A stretch of 64,000 nt of DNA from Herbinix sp. (lineage in GTDB: Bacteria; Bacillota; Clostridia; Lachnospirales; Lachnospiraceae): assembly GCA_029238935.1 (NCBI GenBank), contig JAQZBN010000017.1:1-64000 (forward strand). Reading direction: 5' to 3'. The position numbers and the translations under genes are program-made. Shown here in pieces: positions 35,319 to 44,595 of this stretch; positions within the stretch are counted from its first letter, which is position 1; each line of letters opens with the position of its first letter. Under the pieces are notes generated by a model. That model was not told the origin of the DNA and made no database searches. It worked only from the letters and a program-made list of their open reading frames with translations.

Positions 35319-36806
35319 CTATCTAATTTTTTCGGTAATTACCTTTTCTAGGAATTGATACACACGAAGGGTAGATGAAATACTGAGTCTTTCCTCAATC
35401 GTATGAACATCAAACATATCAGGACCAATGGAAACAATATCAATATCGTTCATTTTTTCAAAAATCAAACCACATTCTAAGCCGGCATGAATTGCTTGAA
35501 CAATCATATCTTTTCCATAATTGCTTCGATATAATTTCTGAAAATGCTCTCTTAAGGGTGATTCTTTCTTAAACTCCCAAGCTGGATATTCTGCTCGAAC
35601 AATATAATCACCACCCACAAAGCTTGCCAAATATTCTAATCGGTTACTTAGGTAATGCTTGTAGCTGCTCTTAGAACTACGTACAGAATTGCAGAACACT
35701 GCCTGATCCTCTTCTGTTCTAAAAATACCAAGATTTAATGAGCTTTCTACGAGTCCCTCAATATCAGAGCTCATCACTTGTACTCCGTACGGAGCATTCA
35801 CTAATAAAAACAACACCTTCTCAAAGGATACCGGATGAATTGCTTCAAAGGTTCCTTCTCCAAGGTCTTCGACTCCATAATTTAAGTCAGGTTCACTACT
35901 GGATAGTTCCTGCTGATAAACCTTAACAATACGATCAATCGCTTCTTTTACTTCTATATACTCTTGATTTAAATCAATACTTTCTTCAGTTTTATTGTCA
36001 TTAGTAATCAATAGTTCAGCGGATGCTTCTCTAGGAATAACATTATCTTTAAAACCACCCATCATATCGATTAATTCAAAAGAATGGCTTTCTCTTAAGT
36101 CAAATAGTAGACGGCCCAGAAGCTTTGTTGCATTACTTCTGTTTTTTACAATGTCAATACCGGAGTGGCCACCTTTTAAACCTCCGATGTTAACTTTTAT
36201 TTTCTTACCGGATTCAGTTATTCTTTTCAAAGGTACTGTTCCTGTTCCGGTTAATCCTCCGGCACAGCTACACAGCAAATAACCCTCCTCTTCGGAGTCC
36301 AAATTAATCATATACTTGCCTCTCAAAGATGAAGTATCCAGCGCTTTTGCTCCATGCATTCCTACCTCTTCGTCAGAAGTAAAGATTGCTTCTAATCTTG
36401 GATGTTCCAAGGTTTCATCTGCCAATAAAGACATCATATAAGCAACTGCAATGCCGTTATCAGCTCCCAAAGTAGTATCCACTGCATGTAAGAAGTCACC
36501 TTCTACGACTAGTTTAATCTCGTCTTTTAGAAAGTCATGAGAATAATCTTTCTTTTTCTCACAAACCATGTCAATATGCCCCTGTAAAATGATTGCAGGT
36601 TCATTTTCATACCCAGGGGTAGCTTCCTTTATTATAATTACATTTTTCGCTTCATCTTGAGTATACTCCAAATTCTGCGCTATTGCAAATGCCACCAGAT
36701 AATTACTAATTTCCTGCTCATTGCCGGATCCCCTCGGTATCTTTGATATTTCACTAAAATATCTAAAAATTCCCTTATAATCAATTTGTTCCAGGTTCTT
36801 ATTCAT
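35319..36806 (-). CDS. pepD: Aminoacyl-histidine dipeptidase (PepD-like, M20)
   Basis: 495-residue metal-dependent dipeptidase that splits Xaa-His dipeptides such as carnosine, and others. Metal ligands are in LQGHIDMV, DTTLGADNGIAVAY and FTSDEEVGMHGA; AIHAGLECGLI provides the last His/Glu part near the C-terminus. The central lid domain follows at about 200-390. Length and motif order match E. coli PepD. It is probably a single gene. Confidence 0.92.
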   Translation of the reverse strand: MNKNLEQIDYKGIFRYFSEISKIPRGSGNEQEISNYLVAFAIAQNLEYTQDEAKNVIIIKEATPGYENEPAIILQGHIDMVCEKKKDYSHDFLKDEIKLVVEGDFLHAVDTTLGADNGIAVAYMMSLLADETLEHPRLEAIFTSDEEVGMHGAKALDTSSLRGKYMINLDSEEEGYLLCSCAGGLTGTGTVPLKRITESGKKIKVNIGGLKGGHSGIDIVKNRSNATKLLGRLLFDLRESHSFELIDMMGGFKDNVIPREASAELLITNDNKTEESIDLNQEYIEVKEAIDRIVKVYQQELSSSEPDLNYGVEDLGEGTFEAIHPVSFEKVLFLLVNAPYGVQVMSSDIEGLVESSLNLGIFRTEEDQAVFCNSVRSSKSSYKHYLSNRLEYLASFVGGDYIVRAEYPAWEFKKESPLREHFQKLYRSNYGKDMIVQAIHAGLECGLIFEKMNDIDIVSIGPDMFDVHTIEERLSISSTLRVYQFLEKVITEKIR

Positions 36807-36880
36807 ATTAACACAAGCCTTTCTGAATTAGATTTTATTTTTTATCTAAAGACAACTATTTGCTTTCAAATAGAATAAAT

Positions 36881-36909
36881 ATATTCTAGAATATGCTTAT
36901 TCTCGAATA
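36881..36909. promoter_or_regulatory. Two adjacent palindromes upstream of pepD
   Basis: ATATTCTAGAATAT (36881-36894) is a perfect 14-bp palindrome and TATTCTCGAATA (36898-36909) is a second imperfect one; their centres are 16 bp apart. They lie 75-100 bp before the pepD start and after the PFL gene's stop, and look like operator sites for an unknown regulator. Confidence 0.4.
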
Positions 36910-36943
36910 TTACTCATTTGTATCATTTTTAAATATAAAAATA

Positions 36944-38308
36944 TTAATTCTTAAAACTGTGGATCGGCGCAGGAATACGTCCACCTCGATTGATAAAATT
37001 ATCACAGGCAAAGCTGTTCACCGGCATTACCGGAGCATACCCTAATAACCCACCAAAATTTACGGTATCTCCTACCGTTTTTCCGCTGACTGGGATTAAT
37101 CTTACTGCTGTCGTCTTCTGGTTAATCATACCAATTGCCATCTCATCTGCAATGATACCGGAGATGGTCGTGGCTTTCGTATCTCCAGGAATGGCAATCA
37201 TATCAAGTCCTACCGAACATACACAAGTCATAGCTTCTAATTTTTCCAAGGTTAAAGCGCCGGCAAGAACTGCATTTATCATACCCTGATCTTCACTCAC
37301 CGGTATAAATGCTCCACTTAATCCGCCTACGTAGGAAGACGCCATAACTCCACCTTTTTTTACAGAATCATTTAATAATGCCAGAGCTGCGGTAGTACCC
37401 GGGGCACCGGCATATTCTAGTCCAATTTCTTCTAATATCTCTGCTACACTATCCCCAACTGCAGGAGTCGGAGCAAGAGATAAATCAACGATACCAAATG
37501 GAATATTTAACATTTTGGATGCTTCCTGTGCTACCAATTGACCAACACGGGTAATCTTAAATGCTGTCTTCTTAATAGTCTCACAAAGAGTTTCAAAATC
37601 TGCTCCTCTTACTGTCTCAAGAGCCTTCTTAACAACACCAGGTCCGCTAACACCAACATTGATCACTGCATCCCCTTCGGTTACACCGTGGAAGGCACCG
37701 GCCATAAATGGATTATCATCCGGAGCATTGCAGAATACCACTAGTTTCGCACATCCAATGGAGTCCTTTTCCTCGGTTAGCCGCGCTGTCTCCAGTATGA
37801 TTTCGCCGAGTAATTTCACGGCACTCATATCGATACCGGTCTTAGTAGACCCAACGTTAATGGAGCTGCATACTCTCTCTGTCTGGCTCAAAGCCTGTGG
37901 GATGGATTTAATTAAGAGTTCATCGCTCTCAGTCATCCCCTTAGATACAAGGGCAGAAAATCCGCCTATAAAATTAACCCCTACCGTATTTGCTGCACGA
38001 TCAAGAGTTTTTGCAATGGTAACATAATCTTCCGTAGTCTTACAGGCTGCCGCTCCTACAAGAGCAATCGGAGTTACGGAGATTCTCTTATTTACAATGG
38101 GTATACCGAATTCTCTTTGAATTTTATTTCCCGTTGCAACCAGATTTTTCGCCACTGTTGTAATCTTATCATAAATTCTACGATTCACTTCGGACAGGTC
38201 AGGTCCTGCACAATCCAAGAGACTGATACCCAGTGTTATGGTTCTTACATCAAGATTTTCTTGTTCGATCATCTTGTTGGTTTCAATGACCTCATGTATA
38301 TTAATCAT
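36944..38308 (-). CDS. PFL-family protein (UPF0210/DUF711)
   Basis: 454 residues with family blocks [60 protein letters not shown] and [20 protein letters not shown]. The structure of a homologue resembles glycyl radical enzymes, but no activity is known. It is always paired with a small ACT-domain protein in Firmicutes, here encoded 17 bases upstream, which suggests regulation by an amino acid (inference). Confidence 0.9.
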   Translation of the reverse strand: MINIHEVIETNKMIEQENLDVRTITLGISLLDCAGPDLSEVNRRIYDKITTVAKNLVATGNKIQREFGIPIVNKRISVTPIALVGAAACKTTEDYVTIAKTLDRAANTVGVNFIGGFSALVSKGMTESDELLIKSIPQALSQTERVCSSINVGSTKTGIDMSAVKLLGEIILETARLTEEKDSIGCAKLVVFCNAPDDNPFMAGAFHGVTEGDAVINVGVSGPGVVKKALETVRGADFETLCETIKKTAFKITRVGQLVAQEASKMLNIPFGIVDLSLAPTPAVGDSVAEILEEIGLEYAGAPGTTAALALLNDSVKKGGVMASSYVGGLSGAFIPVSEDQGMINAVLAGALTLEKLEAMTCVCSVGLDMIAIPGDTKATTISGIIADEMAIGMINQKTTAVRLIPVSGKTVGDTVNFGGLLGYAPVMPVNSFACDNFINRGGRIPAPIHSFKN

Positions 38309-38325
38309 ACTTACCCGTCTCCTAT

Positions 38326-38598
38326 CTATAATCTGTGCATTTTATCAAATATGTCCTCATGCTGTGCTTTTATAATTACGCCGATTTCTGTTCCTATTTG
38401 TTCCAGTTCGACAGCCAGTTCATCGAAGCTCTTCGGTGCATCATTGGCATCTACTACCATCATCATATTAAAGTATCCTTGCACTATGGTTTGAGTGATA
38501 TCAAGGATATTCACTCTGTTATTTGCCAGATAGGTACATACCTTAGCAATAATTCCAACTCTGTCTTTACCTACTACGGTTATAATTGTCTTCTTCAT
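38326..38598 (-). CDS. ACT-domain protein (UPF0237)
   Basis: 90-residue single ACT domain, [19 protein letters not shown] followed by [20 protein letters not shown], of the GcvR-like type. It should bind an amino acid at a dimer interface and act with the PFL protein encoded next. Confidence 0.92.
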   Translation of the reverse strand: MKKTIITVVGKDRVGIIAKVCTYLANNRVNILDITQTIVQGYFNMMMVVDANDAPKSFDELAVELEQIGTEIGVIIKAQHEDIFDKMHRL

Positions 38599-38608
38599 AT
38601 GACCCTCC

Positions 38609-39400
38609 CTATACCATCACCATCTGTGAAGGATTCTCTCTGCTTGCCACTGTAACACACAATCTTGAGAAATTACAGCCCCGTTTATCCAGTTCACTGC
38701 ACACGGTTTCATAGGCCAGCTCTTCGTAATTATTTTCCTTACTTAAGTGTGCTAAAAATATATGTTTTAAATTACTATTAATCAACTTACTAATAAGATC
38801 TGCTGAGGTATCATTGGAGAGATGCCCTCGGTCTCCTAAAATTCTCTGCTTTAAATAATATGGATACTTTCCTACCATCAGCATATTAACATCATGATTA
38901 GCTTCAATGTACAGTAGCTCAGAACCTTCCAGTTTTGATAATATATAGTTATCATACTTACCTAAGTCCGTAGCTACCCCTATCTTATGCCCACCCGACT
39001 GCATTGTATAGCAAACCGGGTTTGAAGCGTCATGGGAGGTAGAAAAAGGCTGTACCTGAATATCCTGAATCATAAAATCTTCGTTTGGCTTTATCGAATG
39101 GAACAAGCTCTCAGGAACCTGACCAATACTTTTCACTGCTCTGACAGCTCTAAGTGTCTCTGCTGTTCCATACACCGGGATTTGATATTTTCTTGCTAAA
39201 ATCCCCAGTCCTGCAATATGGTCTGAATGCTCATGGGTGATAAGAATAGCCTGGACTTTGTCCGGTGAAATATCAATACTGCTAAGGCCACTTTCAATCC
39301 GTTTAGCACTGATCCCTACATCGACTAGAAGATTGGTATTCTCATTCCCGACATAGACACAATTTCCGCTGCTTCCGCTTGCAATACTACATAATTTCAT
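38609..39400 (-). CDS. MBL-fold hydrolase, YycJ/WalJ-like
   Basis: 263-residue metallo-beta-lactamase-fold protein. It starts MKLCSIASGSSGNCVYVG; zinc ligands are in LITHEHSDHIAGL, FSTSHDASNPV, ATDLGKYD and LAHLSKENN. B. subtilis WalJ is thought to couple cell wall and DNA replication and to be a 5'-exonuclease-type enzyme. Here it is not near a walRK operon. AAGGAAGA lies five bases before the ATG at 39400. Confidence 0.88.
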   Translation of the reverse strand: MKLCSIASGSSGNCVYVGNENTNLLVDVGISAKRIESGLSSIDISPDKVQAILITHEHSDHIAGLGILARKYQIPVYGTAETLRAVRAVKSIGQVPESLFHSIKPNEDFMIQDIQVQPFSTSHDASNPVCYTMQSGGHKIGVATDLGKYDNYILSKLEGSELLYIEANHDVNMLMVGKYPYYLKQRILGDRGHLSNDTSADLISKLINSNLKHIFLAHLSKENNYEELAYETVCSELDKRGCNFSRLCVTVASRENPSQMVMV

Positions 39401-39501
39401 ATAAATCTTCCTTATCCTCACTTAATATACTAACTGAGTATCCCTCATTCATCGAACTTTGTCAAGAATAATATAATTTCAATACTACAAAATTATTCCA
39501 T

Positions 39502-40095
39502 TCATAAAAGCACCAATAACCGTTTTACTTGCTCTTCTACGTACGCCTTATTTCCTGTATTTTCTATTATTTTTGAAAATTTCTTACGAAATTCCTGATC
39601 ACTTCTTTGACTGAAGAAGATTGCATCAATTTTCTCATCAGAGTAATTACGGTTAACCTTTAAGCGTTCCCTACGATCTTCTTCCGATGCATAGACATAC
39701 CAAACTTCATCACAGACAATATCATAGCCAGATTCAATCATAAGAGCCGTTTCTATTACCAAATAAGAAACTAGAGTCGAATTTCTGAACCGTTCTATTT
39801 CATCCTTTACTACCTCGAGTACATTGGGGTGGGTCAATTCATTGAGAATTTTAAGTTTTTTCTTATCCTCAAACACTATCTTTGCTAAACTCGGTCGATT
39901 GATGCTACCATCTTCGTTTAGAATTATCTTCCCAAAATAGGAAACAACTCCTTCATAACTGCTGCCTCCAATCTCCATTTGGTCTCTTGCTATTTGATCA
40001 GTATTTAGAATATAAGCACCATGCTGGTCTTCTAAAATATTTGTTACCATGGACTTACCGCTTCCTATTCCCCCTGTAATTCCAATTACCTTCAT
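39502..40095 (-). CDS. coaE: Dephospho-CoA kinase
   Basis: 197 residues; last step of coenzyme A synthesis. P-loop GITGGIGSGKSMV at residues 5-17, then LNTDQIARDQME with the Asp that binds substrate, and ERLKVNRNYSDEKIDAIFFSQ in the lid region. It follows polA by 20 bases, a common clostridial order, so they are likely co-transcribed. Confidence 0.94.
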   Translation of the reverse strand: MKVIGITGGIGSGKSMVTNILEDQHGAYILNTDQIARDQMEIGGSSYEGVVSYFGKIILNEDGSINRPSLAKIVFEDKKKLKILNELTHPNVLEVVKDEIERFRNSTLVSYLVIETALMIESGYDIVCDEVWYVYASEEDRRERLKVNRNYSDEKIDAIFFSQRSDQEFRKKFSKIIENTGNKAYVEEQVKRLLVLL

Positions 40096-40115
40096 GACAA
40101 ATCCCCTGTCTTATC

Positions 40116-42761
40116 CTATTTTGCTTCGTACCAGTTCTTTCCTTCCTTTACCTCAACCTCCAAAGGAACGGATAACTGCGCTGCTTCCTGCATCTCTTTC
40201 ATCATAATCTCTGAAACAAGTGCAATTTCATCCTGATGTGCTTCAATCAAAAGCTCATCGTGGATCTGCAGAATCATTCTTGATTTAAGCTTTCTACTCT
40301 TTAATTCCTGGTTCACACGAATCATTGCAATTTTTATAATATCAGCAGCTGTTCCCTGAATAGGTGCATTCATCGCAACTCTCTCACCAAAAGAACGTTG
40401 CATAAAATTACTGGAGGATAATTCCGGTATCGGTCTCCTACGGCCAAATATCGTCGCAGAAAATCCATCTCGTTTCGCATCTGCTACCAATTCATCCAGG
40501 AAGGATTTTACTTTTGGATAGGTTTCAAAATATTTTGCAATATACTTTTCGGCTTCTTTTCTGGTGATATTTAAATCCTGGCCTAATCCAAAGGAACTAA
40601 TTCCATATACAATACCAAAGTTTACAGCCTTTGCACTGCTTCTCTGGGCTGCAGTTACTTCTTCAAACGGAGTATGGAATACTTCCGAAGCAGTAATGCG
40701 ATGGATATCCTTTGCTTCCTTATAGGCATTGATCAATCGCTCATCGCCGGACATATGGGCTAATACCCTTAGTTCAATCTGCGAGTAATCCGCATCCAGG
40801 AATACAAAACCTTCTTCCGGAATAAATACTTTACGAATTTTACGACCTAGTTCCATACGGATTGGGATATTCTGAAGATTAGGATCTGTACTGCTTATTC
40901 TTCCTGTAGCAGCTATCGTTTGATGGAACTTACCATGAATTCGTCCGTCCTCACTAATATAAACAGCAAGGCCGTCGGCATAGGTGGATTTTAACTTTGT
41001 CAAGGTACGATATTCTAAAATCTTAGCAACCACAGGTGCTTCGCCGACTAATTTCTCCAACACCTCAGCAGATGTAGAATATCCTGTCTTCGTTTTCTTC
41101 CCAAAGGGGAGCCGAAGCTTCTCGAATAAGATGACACCTAATTGTTTTGGTGAATTAATATTAAAGGTTTCACCAGCTAATTCGTAAATCTCCTTTTCCA
41201 GCGCTGTAATGCTAATCTCTAAGTGGTTGCCATATTCTTTTAACTCCTCTTTGTTGACTTTAATACCACGGACTTCCATATCATAAAGAGTAAAGATTAA
41301 TGGCATCTCAATTTCATTAAATAATTGCTCCATTCCAGCATCTTTCAGAAGTTTCGTAAGCTTGTCAACCGAGCGATAAGCTATATATGCACCATAACAA
41401 GCACAAGCCTCCAGAGCTTTCCTGTTTTGTTCTATTGCTTCCTTATAAGAAGATTTTCCAAGCAAATCTTCTCTCGATGGAAGTGTTAAATTTAAATAAT
41501 CTCTGGCAATATCATCATAATGATACGTATCAGTCAATGGATTTAGTAGATAACCTGCAATGGCTGCATCAAATACAGCTAACTCCTCCATCACAGGAAG
41601 ATAGGGCAATTGTTCCTTCAACCCAATTAAGGATATCTTACATCCAGCTTTTAGAAGTTGTCCGATCTTATCCTTGATATAATCACTTGTAATAAATCCG
41701 GTACAGGGTAGGAAAATCACTTTCTGCTCCTGATTACAGATGGATAAACCGATTGTCTCCCGGTTTTCAATGATTAATTGAAGTCCAATACTTCTATCTT
41801 TTTCTAATGTATGAAATAATTTTTCAGCATCGTTAAAGTCTTCAACGGTCTCAAAACCATCTTCGATCCCTGCAGTATGGTTTTGATTTACATCAGACTT
41901 AAATCTCGATAACAGGTTTTTAAATTCCAGTCTTTTAAACAGCAGATAAACCTCTTCATTGTATAAGTTGTTAAGTTGCGCATCATCAAAGGAAAACTCT
42001 AATTCACAATCCACTTTAATGGTAGCTAATTGCTTCGATAGAAATGCTAGTTCTTTATTCTCTAATAATGCAGTAGTGGCTTTACCCGGTTTCATCTCAT
42101 CCAAATGCTCATACATATTTTCGATGGAAGCATACGTCTCTATTAGCTTTCCTGCCGTCTTCTCACCAATTCCCGGTACGCCGGGTATATTATCGGAGGT
42201 ATCTCCCATGAGACCTTTTAGATCGATAAACTGGGTTGGTGTTACATGGTATTTTTCTACTACATCCTTTGCATTATAGTCTTCAATTTCGGTACCTGTT
42301 CGTTTGGTCTTAGGAATACGAACTTTAATCTTCTCGCTGGCCAGCTGTAATAAATCCCGGTCACCGGATACTAAAGATACCTGGTACCCTTCTTTTTCTG
42401 CTTTTGTAGCAAGGGTTCCAAGAATATCATCCGCTTCAAATCCAGGTCGCTCTAATATCGTAATATTCATTGCTTTTAGAACTTCCTTCATTACGGGTAC
42501 CTGTTCCCTCAGTTCTTCCGGCATGCCCTTTCTGGTTCCTTTATATTCTGTAAACATCTCATGACGGAAGGTTGGATGGCTTGTATCAAAAGCTACCGTT
42601 AAATAGTCTGGCTTTTCTTCCTCTAAAATCTTGAACATAATATTAATAAAACCAAGTACCGCATTGGTATGCTCTCCCTTTGCAGTTGTTAAATCCGGAA
42701 GACCATAAAATGCTCGGTTTAAGATACTATGTCCATCAATTAAAACTAATTTTTTCTCCAT
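40116..42761 (-). CDS. polA: DNA polymerase I
   Basis: 881 residues. N-terminal 5'-3' flap nuclease (about 1-290) with DGHSILNRAFYG, SGDRDLLQL and GLMGDTSDNIPGVPGIGEKTA; a central 3'-5' exonuclease-like domain (about 310-480) in which the DxE motif is replaced (GLQLIIE), so proofreading is probably lost as in Bacillus Pol I; and a family A polymerase domain with DADYSQIELRVLAHMSGD, the O-helix KAVNFGIVYG and QIHDELLIE. The ATG at 42761 is six codons inside the longest frame; the ribosome binding site is weak. Confidence 0.95.
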   Translation of the reverse strand: MEKKLVLIDGHSILNRAFYGLPDLTTAKGEHTNAVLGFINIMFKILEEEKPDYLTVAFDTSHPTFRHEMFTEYKGTRKGMPEELREQVPVMKEVLKAMNITILERPGFEADDILGTLATKAEKEGYQVSLVSGDRDLLQLASEKIKVRIPKTKRTGTEIEDYNAKDVVEKYHVTPTQFIDLKGLMGDTSDNIPGVPGIGEKTAGKLIETYASIENMYEHLDEMKPGKATTALLENKELAFLSKQLATIKVDCELEFSFDDAQLNNLYNEEVYLLFKRLEFKNLLSRFKSDVNQNHTAGIEDGFETVEDFNDAEKLFHTLEKDRSIGLQLIIENRETIGLSICNQEQKVIFLPCTGFITSDYIKDKIGQLLKAGCKISLIGLKEQLPYLPVMEELAVFDAAIAGYLLNPLTDTYHYDDIARDYLNLTLPSREDLLGKSSYKEAIEQNRKALEACACYGAYIAYRSVDKLTKLLKDAGMEQLFNEIEMPLIFTLYDMEVRGIKVNKEELKEYGNHLEISITALEKEIYELAGETFNINSPKQLGVILFEKLRLPFGKKTKTGYSTSAEVLEKLVGEAPVVAKILEYRTLTKLKSTYADGLAVYISEDGRIHGKFHQTIAATGRISSTDPNLQNIPIRMELGRKIRKVFIPEEGFVFLDADYSQIELRVLAHMSGDERLINAYKEAKDIHRITASEVFHTPFEEVTAAQRSSAKAVNFGIVYGISSFGLGQDLNITRKEAEKYIAKYFETYPKVKSFLDELVADAKRDGFSATIFGRRRPIPELSSSNFMQRSFGERVAMNAPIQGTAADIIKIAMIRVNQELKSRKLKSRMILQIHDELLIEAHQDEIALVSEIMMKEMQEAAQLSVPLEVEVKEGKNWYEAK

Positions 42762-42769
42762 ATTCCATT

Positions 42770-42800
42770 CGTAGAACAAGTCTGATCAAGATGTTCTACG
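42770..42800. promoter_or_regulatory. Inverted repeat over the polA leader
   Basis: CGTAGAACA (42770-42778) and TGTTCTACG (42792-42800) form a perfect 9-bp inverted repeat that ends nine bases before the polA ATG. A third copy, TGTTCTACG, occurs at 42934-42942 upstream of the promoter. The hairpin could hide the ribosome binding site, or the repeats could be operator half-sites. Confidence 0.5.
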
Positions 42801-42871
42801 ATACCCTCCTTTTCTATCTGACGATTTAATTGCGATCATTGTTTCATTTTCCACTTTGACAGAGGTATTAA

Positions 42872-42901
42872 ATATTATCCACGATTAGTAAATCTTGTCA
42901 A
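42872..42901 (-). promoter_or_regulatory. Sigma-A promoter of polA
   Basis: On the minus strand TTGACA (42901-42896) is followed after 16 bases by GATAAT (42879-42874), with an overlapping TAATAT after 18. It lies about 110 bases before the polA start. The 42800-43080 spacer holds only this promoter and the repeats noted at 42934-42942. Confidence 0.7.
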
Positions 42902-43080
42902 GCAGTAACCATGGTACATAAGGTATATTACAATGTTCTACGCTACAATATACACTTAAATAGGATGTTATTTGTCATTTTAATAATATCAGATATTATA
43001 CCGTTTCTCATAAAACTGTTTATTAAGAAATTATTAATTTAGTGGATACTTTAATCATTTCCATCAATAAATCTGAATAT

Positions 43081-43593
43081 CTACGGTATCTGCGGATCAT
43101 TTACCTCATCACTCTTGTCCTTATCCCGAATTTCTTCCATCAGCTCTTGTTCTAATAGGTATTGAAGAAGTGCTGCTTCTGCTTGATCAAATCGCTGTTC
43201 CATAAATTCTATTCTTAGCTTATGTTTACTTTTAGTTACAACTACCGGATCCTCTTCTACTTGCAACATGTAGCCTATATTGATAAATAAAGCTAAAAGT
43301 ATAATCATAAGTAATAGAATACCCTTTTTACGGTAATATGAAAACCTTTCATGGATTATTTGTTCTTCAGCATTTTCTAATTTTGCAGTCAGCTCCATGC
43401 TAAAGTCATCCGACATATCTTTGTCTTCATCTAGTTGTTTCATGGCGGTAAGCAGAGCATAATAAACCTCTAGCTCCTCCTTGCAATCAGGACAGGAATT
43501 TACATGATGAAGAAATTCCTCCAGCTCTTTGCTATTCGTAATCTGATCCTTAATAAACGGAGTAATCAAACTCTGTGCCTTTGTACATGTCAT
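43081..43593 (-). CDS. Zinc-finger (zf-HC2-like) membrane protein, anti-sigma-like
   Basis: 170 residues. The N-terminus has HHVNSCPDCKEEL, the His-x3-Cys-x2-Cys pattern of anti-sigma zinc fingers, then a helical acidic region, one membrane helix (about 97-116, ILLLMIILLALFINIGYML) and an outer acidic coiled region. This is the shape of anti-sigma factors, but no ECF sigma gene is next to it. AAGGA lies eight bases before the ATG at 43593. A structural or sensing role not involving a sigma factor is possible. Confidence 0.72.
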   Translation of the reverse strand: MTCTKAQSLITPFIKDQITNSKELEEFLHHVNSCPDCKEELEVYYALLTAMKQLDEDKDMSDDFSMELTAKLENAEEQIIHERFSYYRKKGILLLMIILLALFINIGYMLQVEEDPVVVTKSKHKLRIEFMEQRFDQAEAALLQYLLEQELMEEIRDKDKSDEVNDPQIP

Positions 43594-43686
43594 ATGAACA
43601 GTCCTTCCGAAAAAATGTTTCAAATGTTTATAATATTATACTTGAAATCTATAAATATTTGTGTTAAAATAATCCTCGTCACTAAC

Positions 43687-43769
43687 GCGGATGTGGCGGA
43701 ATGGCAGACGCAGCAGACTCAAAATCTGCCGGGCTAACACTCGTGGGGGTTCGAGTCCCTTCATCCGCA
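43687..43769 (+). tRNA. tRNA-Leu (anticodon CAA)
   Basis: 83 bases without encoded CCA. Acceptor GCGGATG pairs with CATCCGC; anticodon stem GCAGA/TCTGC encloses the loop CTCAAAA with CAA at the anticodon; a long variable arm (GGGCTAACACTCGTG) marks a class II tRNA; the T arm is GGGGTTCGAGTCCC. It reads UUG codons. Confidence 0.96.
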
Positions 43770-43780
43770 GTAGATAATCA

Positions 43781-43821
43781 GTTCTTGAAAGTCTTGATCA
43801 CAGGATTTCAAGAACTTTTTT
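43781..43821 (+). terminator. Terminator of tRNA-Leu
   Basis: GTTCTTGAAA (43781-43790) pairs with TTTCAAGAAC (43806-43815) around a 15-base loop and is followed by six U residues. Confidence 0.88.
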
Positions 43822-44062
43822 ATTTGCTGTAAAGAGTGATAAAATTTAAAGATTATTATAACATACTTAAAAATCCTAATTCCCTGACAATAATAAAATT
43901 TTTCCTCTTTTAAAAATCGTATATAGATTATAACATATATTTCTTATTTTGTATTTTATAAATAAATTTAATTTTAAGAAATGAATAAAATATATAAAAA
44001 GCTCTTTCCACAACGATGTACTATAACTAATCTATTTCATGTTTTATTTTTTAACAAAAAAA
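43822..44062. other. AT-rich spacer
   Basis: About 240 bases, strongly AT-rich, with several short A- and T-runs. I find no frame with a ribosome binding site, no RNA gene and no repeat. Confidence 0.4.
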
Positions 44063-44084
44063 TAAGTCTCCCAATGGAGACTTA
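44063..44084 (-). terminator. Terminator of the Asn-rich small gene
   Basis: TAAGTCTCC pairs with GGAGACTTA around a four-base loop, followed on the minus strand by TTTTTTTG. Confidence 0.85.
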
Positions 44085-44100
44085 CTTTTTGTAAAATCAA

Positions 44101-44244
44101 TTAATTCTTTTCGTTGTTTCTGCTAGAATTTTTTTCGTTGTTTTTGCTAGTGTTTTTTTCGCTGTTTCTGTTAGCATTTTGTTCATTGTTTCTGTTGGTG
44201 TTTTGAACATTGTTTTTGCTAGAGTTGTTATTTGAATTGTTCAT
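44101..44244 (-). CDS. Asn-rich octapeptide-repeat protein, 47 residues, unknown
   Basis: GGAGG lies eight bases before the ATG and a clean terminator follows, so it is a real transcription unit. After MNNSNNNSSKNNVQ come four tandem octapeptides of pattern N-[TAS]-[NS]-[RK]-N-[NS]-E-[QK] (NTNRNNEQ, NANRNSEK, NTSKNNEK, NSSRNNEK), then a final Asn. It contains no hydrophobic core, so it must be disordered. Such Asn-rich small proteins are reminiscent of spore-protein or coat-related peptides, but I do not recognise it. CATAATATA upstream (minus strand, about 40 bases before the ATG) fits the mother-cell -10 pattern CATANNNTA; no matching -35 is seen. Confidence 0.65.
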   Translation of the reverse strand: MNNSNNNSSKNNVQNTNRNNEQNANRNSEKNTSKNNEKNSSRNNEKN

Positions 44245-44543
44245 ATTCAGTACCTCCATAATAATATTAATTTTAACACCTATATTATGATCAAATAAAT
44301 TTACTACTATACAGATAGCAAAACATAAAATATATATTTTTCATAGTCATTCATAAAGGCTGATGTAAAAAACTACCTTAGGAAACTCAAAACATTTTAT
44401 GCAAGATAGAGCGATAACAGCAATTGATATCCTAATCAATAGTGAGACGTCATATCCATATGATCCAACTTGTATAATGCTTGATAAAAGATCAAAGAAA
44501 CATCGTTTCATCAAAAACATGAGATCTATAACCTTACGACATA
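44245..44543. other. AT-rich spacer upstream of the Asn-rich gene
   Basis: Contains the likely promoter region of the Asn-rich gene at its left side. A 58-codon plus-strand frame (44399-44575) crosses it without a ribosome binding site and runs through a terminator hairpin; it is not counted as a gene. Nothing else is recognised. Confidence 0.4.
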
Positions 44544-44584
44544 AAATTAGGACTATTCCAAAAGCTATGGAATAGTCCTAATTT
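44544..44584. terminator. Long hairpin terminator of the NUDIX gene
   Basis: AAATTAGGACTATTCC (44544-44559) pairs perfectly with GGAATAGTCCTAATTT (44569-44584) around nine bases. It begins 11 bases after the NUDIX stop on the minus strand; the T-rich stem base provides the U-run. Confidence 0.8.
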
Positions 44585-44595
44585 ATTTACCTTTG

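Noticed and set aside
44399-44575. 58-codon plus-strand frame upstream of the NUDIX terminator
   Set aside because: No ribosome binding site, ends inside a strong hairpin and shows no recognisable family.
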